From Duganella sp. OV510 (GTDB taxonomy: Bacteria; Pseudomonadota; Gammaproteobacteria; Burkholderiales; Burkholderiaceae_D): 64,000 nt of DNA. Shown in pieces: positions 25,728 to 35,735 of the stretch. How positions within the stretch are numbered: the stretch's first letter is position 1; each line of letters opens with the position of its first letter. The position numbers and the translations under genes are program-made. The notes below the pieces were generated by a model. The model saw only the letters and a list, made by a program, of their open reading frames with translations. It made no database searches and was not told the DNA's origin. The stretch spans positions 1 to 64,000 of the forward strand of contig NZ_FNEQ01000006.1 in NCBI RefSeq assembly GCF_900100205.1. The letters are read 5' to 3'.

Positions 25728-26783
25728 ATGTCAGCAACGATCACTGAATCCCCATTTGGCACGCTGCCGGACGGCCGCGAAGCCACCCTCTACACCCTGA
25801 CCAACGCCAACGGCATGATCGCCAAGATCAGTGACCTCGGCGGTGTCATCGCCGAACTGCACGTGCCGGACCGCGACGGCGTGCTGGCCGACGTCTGCCA
25901 TGGCTTCGACGACGTCGCGCCCTACATGGGCGACTCGCATTACTTCGGCGCGCTGATCGGCCGCTATGGCAACCGCATCGGCAATGGCCGATTCACGCTG
26001 GACGGCGTCGCCTATCAGCTGGATGTCAATAATGGCGTCAATCACCTGCACGGCGGCGCGGACGGCTTCCACCGTCGCCTGTGGAATGCCGAAACCTTCA
26101 ATACGCCGAAATCCGTGGGTCTGATCCTGACCTACGTGAGCCCGGACGGCGAGCAAGGCTATCCAGGCAACGCCGAAGTCACGGTCATCTACGAACTGCG
26201 CAACGATAATGAACTGCGAATCGCTTTCCATGCCATCACGGACAAGGCGACGCCGATCAATCTGACCAACCACGCCTATTTCAACCTGGCCGGCAAGGGC
26301 GATATCCTGGGCCACGAGCTGACCATCCTCGGCGACGCCTATACGCCAGTCGACAGCGGCCTGATTCCAGCCGGCGCGCCGGCAAAAGTAGAGGGTACGC
26401 CGTTCGACTTCCGCACGCCGCATACCATCGGTGAACGTATCGATCAAAACGATGAGCAATTGGGTTATGGCTCGGGCTACGACCATAATTTCGTGCTGAA
26501 CAAAGAGCCGGGCGCCCTGGCGGTTGCTGCGCGCGTGGTCGAGCCATCGTCCGGCCGCGTGCTGGAAGTGCTGACCCAGGAGCCGGGCATCCAGTTCTAC
26601 AGCGGGAACTTCCTGCATGACGGCGTGAGTGGAAAAGGGCGCATCTACGGCTATCGCAGCGGCTTCTGCCTTGAACCGCAGCACTTCCCGGATTCGCCGA
26701 ACCGCGCCGACTTCCCATCGACGATTCTGCGTCCAAACGAGGAATACTCGACGGTGATGGCGTACAGGTTCAGCATCGCCTGA
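25728..26783 (+). CDS. galM: aldose 1-epimerase (galactose/arabinose mutarotase)
   Basis: 351 residues, full length for GalM, no signal peptide. Family hallmarks: LIGRYGNRIGNGRFTLDGV, NHLHGGADGFHRRLWN (catalytic His region), NLTNHAYFNLAG (second His) and FCLEPQHFPDSPN (catalytic Glu). The enzyme interconverts alpha and beta anomers of aldoses. L-arabinose shares the ring stereochemistry of D-galactose, so in this locus it likely equilibrates arabinose released by the glycosidases to the anomer used by arabinose 1-dehydrogenase. The predicted location is cytoplasmic. Confidence 0.92.
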   Translation: MSATITESPFGTLPDGREATLYTLTNANGMIAKISDLGGVIAELHVPDRDGVLADVCHGFDDVAPYMGDSHYFGALIGRYGNRIGNGRFTLDGVAYQLDVNNGVNHLHGGADGFHRRLWNAETFNTPKSVGLILTYVSPDGEQGYPGNAEVTVIYELRNDNELRIAFHAITDKATPINLTNHAYFNLAGKGDILGHELTILGDAYTPVDSGLIPAGAPAKVEGTPFDFRTPHTIGERIDQNDEQLGYGSGYDHNFVLNKEPGALAVAARVVEPSSGRVLEVLTQEPGIQFYSGNFLHDGVSGKGRIYGYRSGFCLEPQHFPDSPNRADFPSTILRPNEEYSTVMAYRFSIA

Positions 26784-26795
26784 GCTATACCAAAT

Positions 26796-26811
26796 TCGAT
26801 ATCGATATCGA
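26796..26811. promoter_or_regulatory. GATATC palindrome upstream of the arabonate pathway operon
   Basis: TCGATATCGATATCGA is a perfect 16-bp palindrome containing two GATATC units, about 105 bases before the dehydratase ATG. It lies upstream of a candidate promoter at 26823-26852, a position suited to activation by a LysR-type protein. It shares its core with sites at 20.5, 40.8 and 46.7 kb. Confidence 0.45.
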
Positions 26812-26822
26812 TAAACAATTTA

Positions 26823-26852
26823 TTGGAAAGTTATCTCAGTACCACTTAGTAT
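26823..26852 (+). promoter_or_regulatory. possible promoter of the L-arabonate pathway operon
   Basis: TTGGAA at 26823-26828 and TAGTAT at 26847-26852 are 18 bases apart in the AT-rich gap before the dehydratase gene. Each hexamer matches the consensus at four of six positions, as expected for an activator-dependent promoter. Confidence 0.33.
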
Positions 26853-26915
26853 GCCTTATCGATGCGGAGGCATGACATTCACGTCTCCGCACAGGAAAAT
26901 ACTGAGGAGAAATGC

Positions 26916-28658
26916 ATGTCTGAGAATGACAAAAAGGTGAAGCTGCGCTCCGCCGAGTGGTTCGGTACCCAAGATAAAAACGGCTTCATGTATCGTAGCT
27001 GGATGAAGAATCAGGGTATCCCTGATCATGAATTCGAAGGCAAGCCGATTATCGGCATCTGCAATACCTGGTCCGAGCTGACCCCATGTAATGCCCACTT
27101 CCGCAAACTGGCGGAACACGTCAAGCGTGGCATCTACGAAGCCGGCGGCTTCCCGGTTGAATTCCCGGTATTCTCCAACGGCGAATCGAATCTGCGCCCA
27201 ACCGCGATGCTGACCCGTAATCTGGCGTCGATGGACGTGGAAGAATCGATCCGCGGCAATCCGATGGACGGCGTCGTGCTGCTGGTTGGCTGCGACAAGA
27301 CCACCCCTGCGCTGCTGATGGGCGCGGCCTCGGTCGATATCCCGACCATCGTGGTGACCGGCGGCCCGATGCTGAACGGTAAACTGAACGGCAAGAATAT
27401 CGGCTCCGGCACTGCCGTCTGGCAGTTGCACGAGCAGGTCAAGGCTGGTGAAATCTCGATGCACGAGTTCATCGGCGCCGAAGCGGGTCACTCGCGTTCC
27501 GCCGGCACCTGCAACACCATGGGCACCGCATCGACGATGGCCTGCATGGCCGAATCGCTGGGCACTTCGCTGCCGCACAACGCCGCCATCCCGGCAGTTG
27601 ACGCGCGCCGCTATGTGCTGGCGCACATGTCGGGCATCCGCATCGTCGAGATGGTGAAGCAGGATCTGAAGCTGTCGAAGATCCTGACCAAAGAGAATTT
27701 CGAAAACGCGATCCGTGTCAACGCCGCCATCGGCGGTTCGACCAACGCCGTGATCCACCTGAAAGCCATCGCCGGCCGTATCGGTGTCGATCTGGAGCTG
27801 GAAGACTGGACCCGTGTCGGTCGCGGCACGCCAACCATCGTCGACCTGCTGCCTTCGGGCCGCTTCCTGATGGAAGAGTTCTATTACGCCGGCGGCCTGC
27901 CAGGCGTGATCCGCCGCATGGGCGACGGTAACATCCTGCCGCACCCGAACGCGCTGACCGTCAACGGCAAGACCATCTGGGAAAACTGCGTTGATGCGCC
28001 TATCTATGACGAGGAAGTGATTCGCACGCTGGATAACCCGATCCGCAAGGATGGCGGCATCTGCATCCTGCGCGGCAACCTGGCGCCACGCGGCGCGGTG
28101 CTGAAGCCATCGGCGGCGACGCCTGAGCTGATGCAGCATCGCGGCCAGGCCGTGGTGTTCGAGGACTTTGAACACTACAAGTCGCGCATCATGGACCCGG
28201 ACCTGGAAGTCACCAAGGATTCCGTGCTGGTGATGAAGAACTGCGGCCCGAAAGGCTATCCAGGCATGGCGGAAGTGGGCAATATGGGCCTGCCGCCGAA
28301 GCTGCTGGCGGCTGGCGTCAAGGATATGGTGCGGATCTCGGATGCGCGCATGTCGGGAACTGCATACGGCACCGTGGTGCTGCACGTGGCGCCGGAAGCC
28401 ATGGCTGGCGGCCCGCTGGGCATCGTCAAGGATGGCGACTGGATCACGCTGGACTGCGCTGGCGGCAAGCTGGATCTGGAGATCTCGGACGAGGAAATGG
28501 CTGCACGTCAGGCGGTCCGCGTGGCGGGTAGCGCGCCAGGTCCCAAGACCGGCTACCAGCAGCTGTACATCGAGCACGTGCTGCAAGCCGATGAAGGCTG
28601 CGACTTCGACTTCCTGGTCGGTAACCGCGGCTCCGCCGTACCACGCCACTCGCATTAA
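26916..28658 (+). CDS. araC: L-arabonate dehydratase (IlvD/Edd family)
   Basis: 580 residues. GAGGAGA precedes the ATG at 26916. This is an IlvD/Edd-family Fe-S dehydratase of the sugar-acid branch, with cluster cysteines Cys49 (GICNTWSEL), Cys126 (VGCDKTTPA) and Cys199 (SAGTCNTMGTAST). The C-terminal SGTAYGTVVLHVAPEA is also family-typical. EC 4.2.1.25 enzymes remove water from L-arabonate to give 2-dehydro-3-deoxy-L-arabonate. D-xylonate and D-fuconate dehydratases are close relatives, so specificity rests on context: arabinanases, mutarotase and the following three genes. araC here follows the non-phosphorylative pathway nomenclature and is unrelated to the AraC regulator. It is the first gene of a four-gene catabolic set. 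Confidence 0.88.
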   Translation: MSENDKKVKLRSAEWFGTQDKNGFMYRSWMKNQGIPDHEFEGKPIIGICNTWSELTPCNAHFRKLAEHVKRGIYEAGGFPVEFPVFSNGESNLRPTAMLTRNLASMDVEESIRGNPMDGVVLLVGCDKTTPALLMGAASVDIPTIVVTGGPMLNGKLNGKNIGSGTAVWQLHEQVKAGEISMHEFIGAEAGHSRSAGTCNTMGTASTMACMAESLGTSLPHNAAIPAVDARRYVLAHMSGIRIVEMVKQDLKLSKILTKENFENAIRVNAAIGGSTNAVIHLKAIAGRIGVDLELEDWTRVGRGTPTIVDLLPSGRFLMEEFYYAGGLPGVIRRMGDGNILPHPNALTVNGKTIWENCVDAPIYDEEVIRTLDNPIRKDGGICILRGNLAPRGAVLKPSAATPELMQHRGQAVVFEDFEHYKSRIMDPDLEVTKDSVLVMKNCGPKGYPGMAEVGNMGLPPKLLAAGVKDMVRISDARMSGTAYGTVVLHVAPEAMAGGPLGIVKDGDWITLDCAGGKLDLEISDEEMAARQAVRVAGSAPGPKTGYQQLYIEHVLQADEGCDFDFLVGNRGSAVPRHSH

Positions 28659-28709
28659 TCATCATCTCGTTGCGCCCTCTACGGAGGGCGCGATTCCAAG
28701 GGGACTCCC

Positions 28710-29702
28710 ATGCTACTCGTACAATTCAAGAATGAACAAGGCGCGCGCCAGGTCGGCGTGCTGGAACAGAACACCATCCGCATCATCGACGGCTACAGCA
28801 CCACCTACGCGCTGGCCCAGGATGCGATCCGCAAATCCGTCGGCCTGGCTGCGCTGGTGGAAAAATCCGTCGGTGCACAAACTGCTGCTTTCGACACTGT
28901 AGCCGCAGCCGGCCGCCTGCTGTCGCCACTGGATCACACCGACGACGCCCACACCTACGTCACCGGCACCGGCCTGACCCACCTGGGCTCCGCTGACACC
29001 CGCGACGCCATGCACAAGAAAATCGGCGGCGATGTCGAATCCCTGAGCGACTCCATGAAGATGTTCCGCATGGGCGTGGAAGGCGGCAAGCCAGCCGCCG
29101 GCAGCGCTGGCGTGCAGCCGGAATGGTTCTACAAAGGTGACGGCTCGATCGTGGCCGCCAGCGGCCAGGACCTGGCCATGCCGGACTTCGCGCTGGACGG
29201 CGGCGAAGAGCCGGAAGTCGCTGGCCTGTACGTCATCGGCGACGACGGCCTGCCTTACCGCGTGGGTTTCGCCATCGGTAACGAATTCTCGGACCACGTG
29301 ACCGAGCGCCAGAACTACCTGTACCTGGCCCACTCCAAGCTGCGCGTCTGCGGCCTGGGCCCGGCTCTGCTGGTCGGCGAAGCGCCTGCCAGCATTGAAG
29401 GCACCTCGCGCATCTACGACAAGGAAGGCAAGGTACGCTGGGAGAAGCCATTCTTCAGCGGCGAACAGAATATGTCGCACACCATCGCCAACCTGGAGCA
29501 CCACCACTTCAAGTACCCGCTGTTCAAGCGTCCGGGCGACGTGCACGTGCACTTCTTCGGCACCGCCACGCTGAGCGTGGCCGACAACATCGTGGTGCAG
29601 CCTGGCGAAACCTTTGAAATCGATTCGCCGCAATTCGGCCCGGCGCTGCGCAACAAGCTGGCCGTATTCAAAACCGAAGTCGCGAAAGTGAAAACCTTAT
29701 GA
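28710..29702 (+). CDS. AraD1/GguC-type FAH-fold protein (2-dehydro-3-deoxy-L-arabonate processing)
   Basis: 330 residues of the fumarylacetoacetate hydrolase superfamily, AraD1/GguC branch. Typical segments are [18 protein letters not shown] near residue 90, [26 protein letters not shown] and [24 protein letters not shown]. The FAH fold binds a divalent metal and a 2-oxo acid. In this position it should convert 2-dehydro-3-deoxy-L-arabonate to alpha-ketoglutarate semialdehyde (EC 4.2.1.43), replacing the DHDPS-fold AraD of Azospirillum, which is absent here. A 2,4-diketo-acid hydrolase activity, as known for other FAH proteins of pentose pathways, is an alternative. It overlaps the dehydrogenase gene by 4 bases. 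Confidence 0.82.
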   Translation: MLLVQFKNEQGARQVGVLEQNTIRIIDGYSTTYALAQDAIRKSVGLAALVEKSVGAQTAAFDTVAAAGRLLSPLDHTDDAHTYVTGTGLTHLGSADTRDAMHKKIGGDVESLSDSMKMFRMGVEGGKPAAGSAGVQPEWFYKGDGSIVAASGQDLAMPDFALDGGEEPEVAGLYVIGDDGLPYRVGFAIGNEFSDHVTERQNYLYLAHSKLRVCGLGPALLVGEAPASIEGTSRIYDKEGKVRWEKPFFSGEQNMSHTIANLEHHHFKYPLFKRPGDVHVHFFGTATLSVADNIVVQPGETFEIDSPQFGPALRNKLAVFKTEVAKVKTL

Positions 29703-31267
29703 TCATTACCGGCGATGCACTCATTGGCGGCCAGGCCGTCAAAGGCACGGGCGCGGGCGTCCGCGCTTTCAACCCGGCGCTGGGCCAGGTCATCGAGCCT
29801 GAGTTCCGTACCGTGGACGCGGCGCAGATCGACCAGGCCTGCCGCCTGGCCGACGAAGCCTTCGACACCTTCCGTTCGCTGAGCGACGAGAAGCGTGCGG
29901 CCTTCCTCGACACCATCGCCGATCAGATCATGGCGATCGGCGATGTGCTGGTCGAGCGCGTGATGGAAGAAACCAGCCTGCCGCGCGCCCGCGTGGAAGG
30001 TGAGCGTGGCCGCACTGTCGGTCAGCTGAAACTGTTTGCCAACCTGCTGCGCGAAGGCTCGTGGCACGATGTGCGCTTTGACAAAGCTCTGCCAGACCGT
30101 ACGCCGCCGCGTCCGGACCTGCGCATGCGCATGATCGGCCTCGGCCCTGTGGCTGTTTTCGCGGCCAGTAACTTCCCGTTGGCCTTTTCTGTCGCCGGTG
30201 GCGACACCGCATCGGCGCTGGCTGCCGGTTGCCCGGTAGTGCTGAAGGCGCACTTTGCGCACCCTGGCACCTCGGAGCTGGTCGGCCGCGCGGTCGTCAA
30301 AGCGGTGGAGATCTGCGGCTTGCCAGCTGGCGTATTCTCGTTGCTGACCGGCGTGGGCAATGAGCTGGGCATAGCGCTGGTGCGTCATCCAGCCATCAAG
30401 GCGGTCGGCTTCACCGGCTCGCGTGGTGGTGGCATGGCGCTGATGGCCGCCGCTGCGGCACGTCCGGTGCCGATTCCGGTCTACGCTGAAATGAGCTCGA
30501 TCAATCCGGTCTTCCTGCTGCCGAACGCATTGAAGAACCGCGCTGAAGATATCGCCGCCGGCTTCGCCGCGTCGCTGACGCTGGGCGTGGGCCAGATGTG
30601 CACCAATCCTGGCCTGGTGCTGGCGATTGATGGTCCGGATCTGCAACGCTTCACCGCCGCTGCCTCGCAAGCGCTGGTGGGCGGCGCAGCCTGCTCGATG
30701 CTGTCGCCGGGTATTGCTGGCAACTTCGCTCGCGGTGTCAGCCAACTGGCGGAACATGCGGATGTGAAGACGCTGGCATTGGCGCCGCAGGCAGAAGGCA
30801 AGGGCGCTCCTGCGCTGTTCGTGTCGTCGGCATCGGCTTTCCTGTCGCAGCATGCGCTGCAAGAGGAAATCTTTGGCCCGGCGTCGCTGGTCATCGCGTG
30901 CAAGGATGTGGCCGAACTGCGCCAGGTGACGGAAAAACTGGAAGGCCAGCTGACCGCCACGCTGCAAATGGACGAAGGTGACCTTGAGGCGGCGCAGTCG
31001 CTGCTGCCTGTGCTGGAGCGTAAAGTGGGCCGCATCCTGGCCAATGGCTATCCAACCGGTGTGGAAGTTGCGAGCGCCATGGTGCACGGCGGCCCGTTCC
31101 CGTCGACGTCGGACGGTCGTTCCACCTCGGTCGGCACCGGCGCAATCACGCGTTTCCTGCGTCCGGTGTGCTACCAGAACTTGTCGCAGGCGCTGCTGCC
31201 GGAAGTCCTGCGCGATAACGGCAGCGCCACCTGGCTGCGCCGCGAAGGCGAATTGACCCGCAACTAA
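29699..31267 (+). CDS. alpha-ketoglutaric semialdehyde dehydrogenase
   Basis: 522-residue aldehyde dehydrogenase. The catalytic Cys301 is in [11 protein letters not shown] and the general base Glu264 in [10 protein letters not shown]; Asn158 in [11 protein letters not shown] stabilises the oxyanion. The MSSINP and GQMCTNPGL forms are characteristic of the NADP-dependent KGSA dehydrogenase branch (EC 1.2.1.26), which yields 2-oxoglutarate and closes the non-phosphorylative L-arabinose route. Its ATGA overlap with the AraD1 gene supports direct metabolic coupling. It is cytoplasmic. Confidence 0.9.
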   Translation: MIITGDALIGGQAVKGTGAGVRAFNPALGQVIEPEFRTVDAAQIDQACRLADEAFDTFRSLSDEKRAAFLDTIADQIMAIGDVLVERVMEETSLPRARVEGERGRTVGQLKLFANLLREGSWHDVRFDKALPDRTPPRPDLRMRMIGLGPVAVFAASNFPLAFSVAGGDTASALAAGCPVVLKAHFAHPGTSELVGRAVVKAVEICGLPAGVFSLLTGVGNELGIALVRHPAIKAVGFTGSRGGGMALMAAAAARPVPIPVYAEMSSINPVFLLPNALKNRAEDIAAGFAASLTLGVGQMCTNPGLVLAIDGPDLQRFTAAASQALVGGAACSMLSPGIAGNFARGVSQLAEHADVKTLALAPQAEGKGAPALFVSSASAFLSQHALQEEIFGPASLVIACKDVAELRQVTEKLEGQLTATLQMDEGDLEAAQSLLPVLERKVGRILANGYPTGVEVASAMVHGGPFPSTSDGRSTSVGTGAITRFLRPVCYQNLSQALLPEVLRDNGSATWLRREGELTRN

Positions 31268-31302
31268 ACAGTCGCCGGAGCGACGATAATAATGGAGACT
31301 GT

Positions 31303-32070
31303 ATGACACAACTGGCCAAGTTCGGCAGCTTGCGCGGAAAGCGCGTATTCATCACCGGCGGCGGTACCGGTATCGGCGAAGCGATGGTCATCTCTTTCGC
31401 AGAGCAAGGCGCGCAAGTTGCCTTCGTCGATATCGCCCGCGATCCAAGCCTGGCGCTGGTGCGCCGCGTGAAGGAAGCCGGCTATCCTGAGCCGCTGTTC
31501 CGCCAGTGTGACATCACAGACATCCCTGCGCTGCAAGCCACCATCACTGAACTGGCTGGCCTGGTCGGCGACTTCGACATCCTGGTCAACAACGCCGCCA
31601 ATGACCAGCGCCACGAAACCGCCGAAGTCACGCAAGAATTCTGGGACAAGTGCATCGCCGTCAACCAGCGCCCGATGTTCTTCACCTGCCAGGCTGTCCT
31701 GGAAGGCATGAAGAAGAAGGGCGCCGGTTCCATCATCAACGTCGGTTCGATCTCCTGGCACGTCAAGAACGCAGGCTATCCAGCCTACGCCACCACCAAG
31801 GCAGCCACGCATGGTCTGACCCGTGGCCTGGCGCGCGAATTCGGCGCCCACGGCATCCGCGTCAACACCGTTACGCCAGGCTGGGTGATGACCCAGCGCC
31901 AGATCGACCTGTGGCTGGACGATGCCGGTGAAGAAGACATCAAGCGCAATCAGTGCTTGCAGAACAAGCTGATGCCGCAGCACGTGGCATCGATGGTGCT
32001 TTTCCTGGCCGCCGAGGACGGCGCCATGTGCACCGCGCAGGAATTTATCGTCGACGCAGGCTGGGTATAA
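31303..32070 (+). CDS. SDR family L-arabinose (or D-xylose) 1-dehydrogenase
   Basis: 255-residue classical short-chain dehydrogenase. The Rossmann motif TGGGTGIG spans about 18-25 and the catalytic triad is Ser149, Tyr162 and Lys166 (YATTK). The segment GSISWH, NNAANDQRHETAEVT and the terminal CTAQEFIVDAGWV closely resemble Caulobacter D-xylose 1-dehydrogenase (XylB) as I recall it. In this locus it is best read as L-arabinose 1-dehydrogenase (EC 1.1.1.46), giving L-arabinono-lactone. Dual xylose/arabinose activity is plausible. A lactonase gene is not found in the window. The conserved Asp42 (FVDIA) after the second strand favours NAD+. Confidence 0.85.
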   Translation: MTQLAKFGSLRGKRVFITGGGTGIGEAMVISFAEQGAQVAFVDIARDPSLALVRRVKEAGYPEPLFRQCDITDIPALQATITELAGLVGDFDILVNNAANDQRHETAEVTQEFWDKCIAVNQRPMFFTCQAVLEGMKKKGAGSIINVGSISWHVKNAGYPAYATTKAATHGLTRGLAREFGAHGIRVNTVTPGWVMTQRQIDLWLDDAGEEDIKRNQCLQNKLMPQHVASMVLFLAAEDGAMCTAQEFIVDAGWV

Positions 32071-32157
32071 ACCGCTTGCAGTAACACTGTTCGCCCCCGG
32101 AGACAACCGCACGTACGATGCGGCGGGGTATCTCAACCATAGATAAATGGTAGGAAC

Positions 32158-34173
32158 ATGGTGAATACAACCGTAGTCACGGCGCTGTCCTGCGCCGCTG
32201 CAATCCTCGCGGCCGGCCCGGCCGCCGCACAAACTAATACCGCGTCGCCTACCCGCGCCGCAACCGCCTCCGCGTTGGCCGCCGCTGCAACCGGCTCCGC
32301 GTCGTCCGCCGCGCGTTTTGCGGCGCTGCGCAGCCCTGACAACCATATCGCTGTTACGGTGCGTGCCGCTGATGGCAAGCTGACGTACACGATTGCGCGC
32401 GATGGCAAGCCTGTCTTGCTGGCCTCGGAACTTGGCCTGCAACTCGCCGGCGCCGACCTGGCCAACGACCTGTCGCTGGTGGCCGCCTCCGCGCCGCGCG
32501 CGGTGGAAGACCACTACCAGATGGCGGTCGGCAAACGCAAGGACATCACCTACCGCGCCAATGAGCAAATCTGGTCGCTGCAAAACGCCAAACAGCAGAA
32601 GATCGACGTCGTCTTCCGCGTCTCCAACGACGGCGTCGCATTCCGCTACGTCGTGGCCGAGCCATCGCTGCCGCTGAAAAAGCTGGTGCAGGAACACACC
32701 ACCTTCGCGCTGCCCGCCGGCGCCAAAGCCTGGCTGCAACCGATGTCCGTTGCCCAAACCGGCTGGAGCAACACCAATCCATCCTACGAAGAGCACTACC
32801 AGATGGAGATCCCGGTAGGCGCCAAATCACCAACCGAAGCTGGCTGGGTATTCCCCGCGCTGTTCCGCACCGGCGCCAACTGGCTCGCCATCTCCGAAGC
32901 CAATATGGACGGCAGCTGGCAAGCCTCACGCCTGGCGCAGGATTCCAGCGGCGGCGAATACCGCATCGGGAACCCGATGGCGCCGGAGGTCTACACCAAT
33001 GGCGGCTTGATGGCCGAAGTGGAGGGTACGCTTACCTCGCCATGGCGCATCATCGCCCTCGGCTCGCTGAGCACCGTCACCAACTCCACGCTGGGCACCG
33101 ACCTGGCCGCACCGGCCGTCGCCTTCGACGCCACCCGCATCAAGCCGGGCCGCGCCTCGTGGAGCTGGGCGATCCTGAAAGATGACTCCATCGTCTACGA
33201 CGTACAGAAGAAGTTCATCGACTACGCCGCCGACATGAAATGGGAATACACCCTCATCGACGTCAACTGGGACCGCAACATCGGCTACGACAAGATCAAG
33301 GAACTGGCCGACTACGCGGCAAAGAAAAACGTCGGCCTGATCCTCTGGTACAACTCCTCCGGCCCATGGAATAAAACTGAATATTCCCCCAAAGGCCAAC
33401 TGCTCACGCACGAACAGCGCGTCAAGGAATTCAAGCGCCTGAGCGACATCGGCATCAAGGGCCTGAAAATCGACTTCTTTGCCGGCGATGGCCAATCGAT
33501 GATCGCCTACTACAACGACATCCTGCGCGACGCTGCGGCAGCCGGTTTGCTGGTCAACTTCCACGGCTCGACGCTGCCGCGCGGCTGGCATCGCACCTGG
33601 CCTAACCTGATGACGATGGAAGCGATCAGAGGTTTCGAGTTCACCACCTTCGAACAGAAGGATCAGGAGGCGATGCCGAGCCACGCCGCCATGCTGCCGT
33701 TCACCCGCAACCTGTTCGATCCGATGGACTTCACGCCGGTCGTCTTCGGCGATATCCCGAAGATCAAGCGCGCCAGCACCAACGGCTTTGAACTGGCCAC
33801 CTCGGTGCTCTACCTGTCCGGCATCCAGCACTTCGCCGACACGCCAGAAGGCATGGCCACCGCGCCGGACTACGTAAAGAAATTCATGCAGAACGTACCA
33901 CGCAGCTGGGACGACAGCCGCCTGGTTGACGGCTATCCCGGCAAGTACGCCGTCGTCGCGCGCCGCTCCGGCGATACCTGGTACATCGCCGGCATCAACG
34001 GCGCCGACAAAGAGAAAACGCTGACGCTGGACTTGTCCTTCGTCGGCAGCAAGCAGGGCGTCATCATCACCGATGGCAAGGAAGCCCGTAGTTTCAACCA
34101 GCGCGCCATCGCCGCCGGCAAAAAAGTAGTCGTCACCGTCAAGCCGCATGGCGGCTTTGTCATCCAACTATAA
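32158..34173 (+). CDS. GH97 retaining glycosidase (alpha-galactosidase / beta-L-arabinopyranosidase type), exported
   Basis: 671 residues with a signal peptide (AAILAAGPAAAQ) and an Ala/Ser/Thr-rich stretch to about residue 55. The N-terminal beta-sandwich (about 60-290) is followed by a TIM barrel containing ILWYNSSGPWN, GIKGLKIDFFAGDGQ and LMTMEAIRGFEF, and a small C-terminal sandwich. The Asp in KIDFF (Asp439) fits the nucleophile of retaining GH97 enzymes, and Glu488 in TMEAIRG the acid/base; inverting SusB-type members differ here. Characterised retaining members cleave alpha-galactosides or beta-L-arabinopyranosides, which share stereochemistry, and the arabinose locus favours the latter as inference. 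It is periplasmic or secreted. Confidence 0.88.
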   Translation: MVNTTVVTALSCAAAILAAGPAAAQTNTASPTRAATASALAAAATGSASSAARFAALRSPDNHIAVTVRAADGKLTYTIARDGKPVLLASELGLQLAGADLANDLSLVAASAPRAVEDHYQMAVGKRKDITYRANEQIWSLQNAKQQKIDVVFRVSNDGVAFRYVVAEPSLPLKKLVQEHTTFALPAGAKAWLQPMSVAQTGWSNTNPSYEEHYQMEIPVGAKSPTEAGWVFPALFRTGANWLAISEANMDGSWQASRLAQDSSGGEYRIGNPMAPEVYTNGGLMAEVEGTLTSPWRIIALGSLSTVTNSTLGTDLAAPAVAFDATRIKPGRASWSWAILKDDSIVYDVQKKFIDYAADMKWEYTLIDVNWDRNIGYDKIKELADYAAKKNVGLILWYNSSGPWNKTEYSPKGQLLTHEQRVKEFKRLSDIGIKGLKIDFFAGDGQSMIAYYNDILRDAAAAGLLVNFHGSTLPRGWHRTWPNLMTMEAIRGFEFTTFEQKDQEAMPSHAAMLPFTRNLFDPMDFTPVVFGDIPKIKRASTNGFELATSVLYLSGIQHFADTPEGMATAPDYVKKFMQNVPRSWDDSRLVDGYPGKYAVVARRSGDTWYIAGINGADKEKTLTLDLSFVGSKQGVIITDGKEARSFNQRAIAAGKKVVVTVKPHGGFVIQL

Positions 34174-34189
34174 AACAGGAGACTAATCA

Positions 34190-35731
34190 ATGAACCCAAT
34201 CCAACGCGGCGTACTCGCCCTGTGCATGCTGGCCTCGGGCAGCGCATTCGCAGCAGAAATCACCATCGACACCGGCAAGCCGGGCGCGGTGATCAACAAG
34301 GACGTGTACGGCCAGTTCGCCGAACACCTGGGCACCGGTATCTATGAAGGTATCTGGGTCGGCCCGAAATCGAAAATCCCTAACACCAAGGGCTGGCGCA
34401 ACGACGTGGTCGGCGCGCTGAAAGACATCCAGGTGCCGCTGGTGCGCTGGCCGGGCGGCTGCTTTGCCGACGAATACCACTGGCGCGATGGCATCGGCCC
34501 GCGCGAGAAGCGCCCGGTCAAGGTCAACACCAACTGGGGCGGCGTGGATGAATCCAACGCCGTCGGCACGCACGAGTTCTTCGACCTGGTCGACCTGTTG
34601 GGCGCGGACGCCTACGTCAACGGCAACCTGGGCACCGGCAGCGCACAGGAAATGTCGGAGTGGGTCGAGTACATGACCTCCGACAGCAAATCGACGCTGG
34701 CCAACCTGCGCCGCAAAAACGGCCACGACAAGCCATTCAAGGTGGCTTACTTCGCCGTCGGTAACGAGGCCTGGGGCTGCGGCGGCAATATGAGCCCGCA
34801 GTATTACTCGGACCTGTACAAGCAGGTCGAGACCTTCCTGCGCGCGCCGAAGCAGTACCGTCCGAAGATCATCGCCAGCGGCGGTAACGACAACGACCTG
34901 ACCTGGTCGGATGTGCTGAGCAAGGAGCTGAAGAAGCAAACCGAAGGCATCAGCTTCCACTACTACACCATCCCGACTGGCAAGTGGGAAGGCAAGGGAG
35001 CGTCGACCGGCTTCCAGGAAAACGAGTGGATCTCGACCCTGTCCAACACGCTGCGCATGGAAAGCCACATCCAGAAAAACAGCGCCGTCATGGACAAGCA
35101 TGACCCGGAGAAGAAACTGGGTCTGTTCGTCGACGAGTGGGGCACCTGGTATGACGTGGAAAAGGGCACCAACCCTGGCTTCCTGTTCCAGCAAAACACC
35201 CTGCGTGACGCGGTGGTGGCGGCGCTGAACTTCAACATCTTCCACGCTCACGCCGAGCGCGTGCGGATGACGAATATCGCGCAGATGGTCAATGTGCTGC
35301 AGGCGATGATCATCACCGACAAGGACAAGATGCTGCTGACGCCAACCTATTACGCGTACCAGATGTATGTGCCGTTCCAGGGCGCGACTTCGTTGCCGAT
35401 TTCGCTGAAGGATAATCCGGACTATTCGGCTGGCGGTTTCAAGGTCCCTGAGATCAGTGCATCGGCGGCGCGCGCCAAGGATGGCAAGGTGTATGTGGCA
35501 CTGGTGAATACGAATCCGAACAAGGCTGTCGATGTGGCGGTGAATATTCCTGGCCAGGCTGTGAAGTCGGTCAAGGGCCGTGTCCTGACTGCTGCTGCGA
35601 TGGATGCGCACAACACCTTCGCTGCGCCGCAAGCGATCAAGCCGGCAGCATTCAGCGCCAGCGCTGGTGCGGATGGCAAGCTGACTGTCAAGGTTCCGGC
35701 CAAGGCCGTGATCGTGGTGGCAGTGGAGTAA
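34190..35731 (+). CDS. abfA: GH51 alpha-L-arabinofuranosidase, exported
   Basis: 513 residues with a signal peptide (ALCMLASGSAFA/AE). It is a GH51 clan A enzyme: acid/base Glu193 in YFAVGNEAWGCGG and nucleophile Glu316 in LFVDEWGTWYD, with the (beta/alpha)8 barrel followed by a C-terminal beta domain. VRWPGGCFADEYHWRDGIGP and NIFHAHAERVRMTNIAQMVNVLQAM are strongly family-typical. It releases terminal alpha-L-arabinofuranose from arabinan side chains or arabinoxylan. Many GH51 enzymes are cytoplasmic, so the clear signal peptide places this one in the periplasm or outside. It starts 16 bases after the GH97 gene and ends 4 bases before the next. Confidence 0.93.
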   Translation: MNPIQRGVLALCMLASGSAFAAEITIDTGKPGAVINKDVYGQFAEHLGTGIYEGIWVGPKSKIPNTKGWRNDVVGALKDIQVPLVRWPGGCFADEYHWRDGIGPREKRPVKVNTNWGGVDESNAVGTHEFFDLVDLLGADAYVNGNLGTGSAQEMSEWVEYMTSDSKSTLANLRRKNGHDKPFKVAYFAVGNEAWGCGGNMSPQYYSDLYKQVETFLRAPKQYRPKIIASGGNDNDLTWSDVLSKELKKQTEGISFHYYTIPTGKWEGKGASTGFQENEWISTLSNTLRMESHIQKNSAVMDKHDPEKKLGLFVDEWGTWYDVEKGTNPGFLFQQNTLRDAVVAALNFNIFHAHAERVRMTNIAQMVNVLQAMIITDKDKMLLTPTYYAYQMYVPFQGATSLPISLKDNPDYSAGGFKVPEISASAARAKDGKVYVALVNTNPNKAVDVAVNIPGQAVKSVKGRVLTAAAMDAHNTFAAPQAIKPAAFSASAGADGKLTVKVPAKAVIVVAVE

Positions 35732-35735
35732 ACGC

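Noticed and set aside
29414..31309. Long minus-strand frame opposite the KGSA dehydrogenase
   Set aside because: The plus-strand gene has catalytic Cys, Glu and Asn in place. The antisense product is Arg/His/Gln-rich without motifs.
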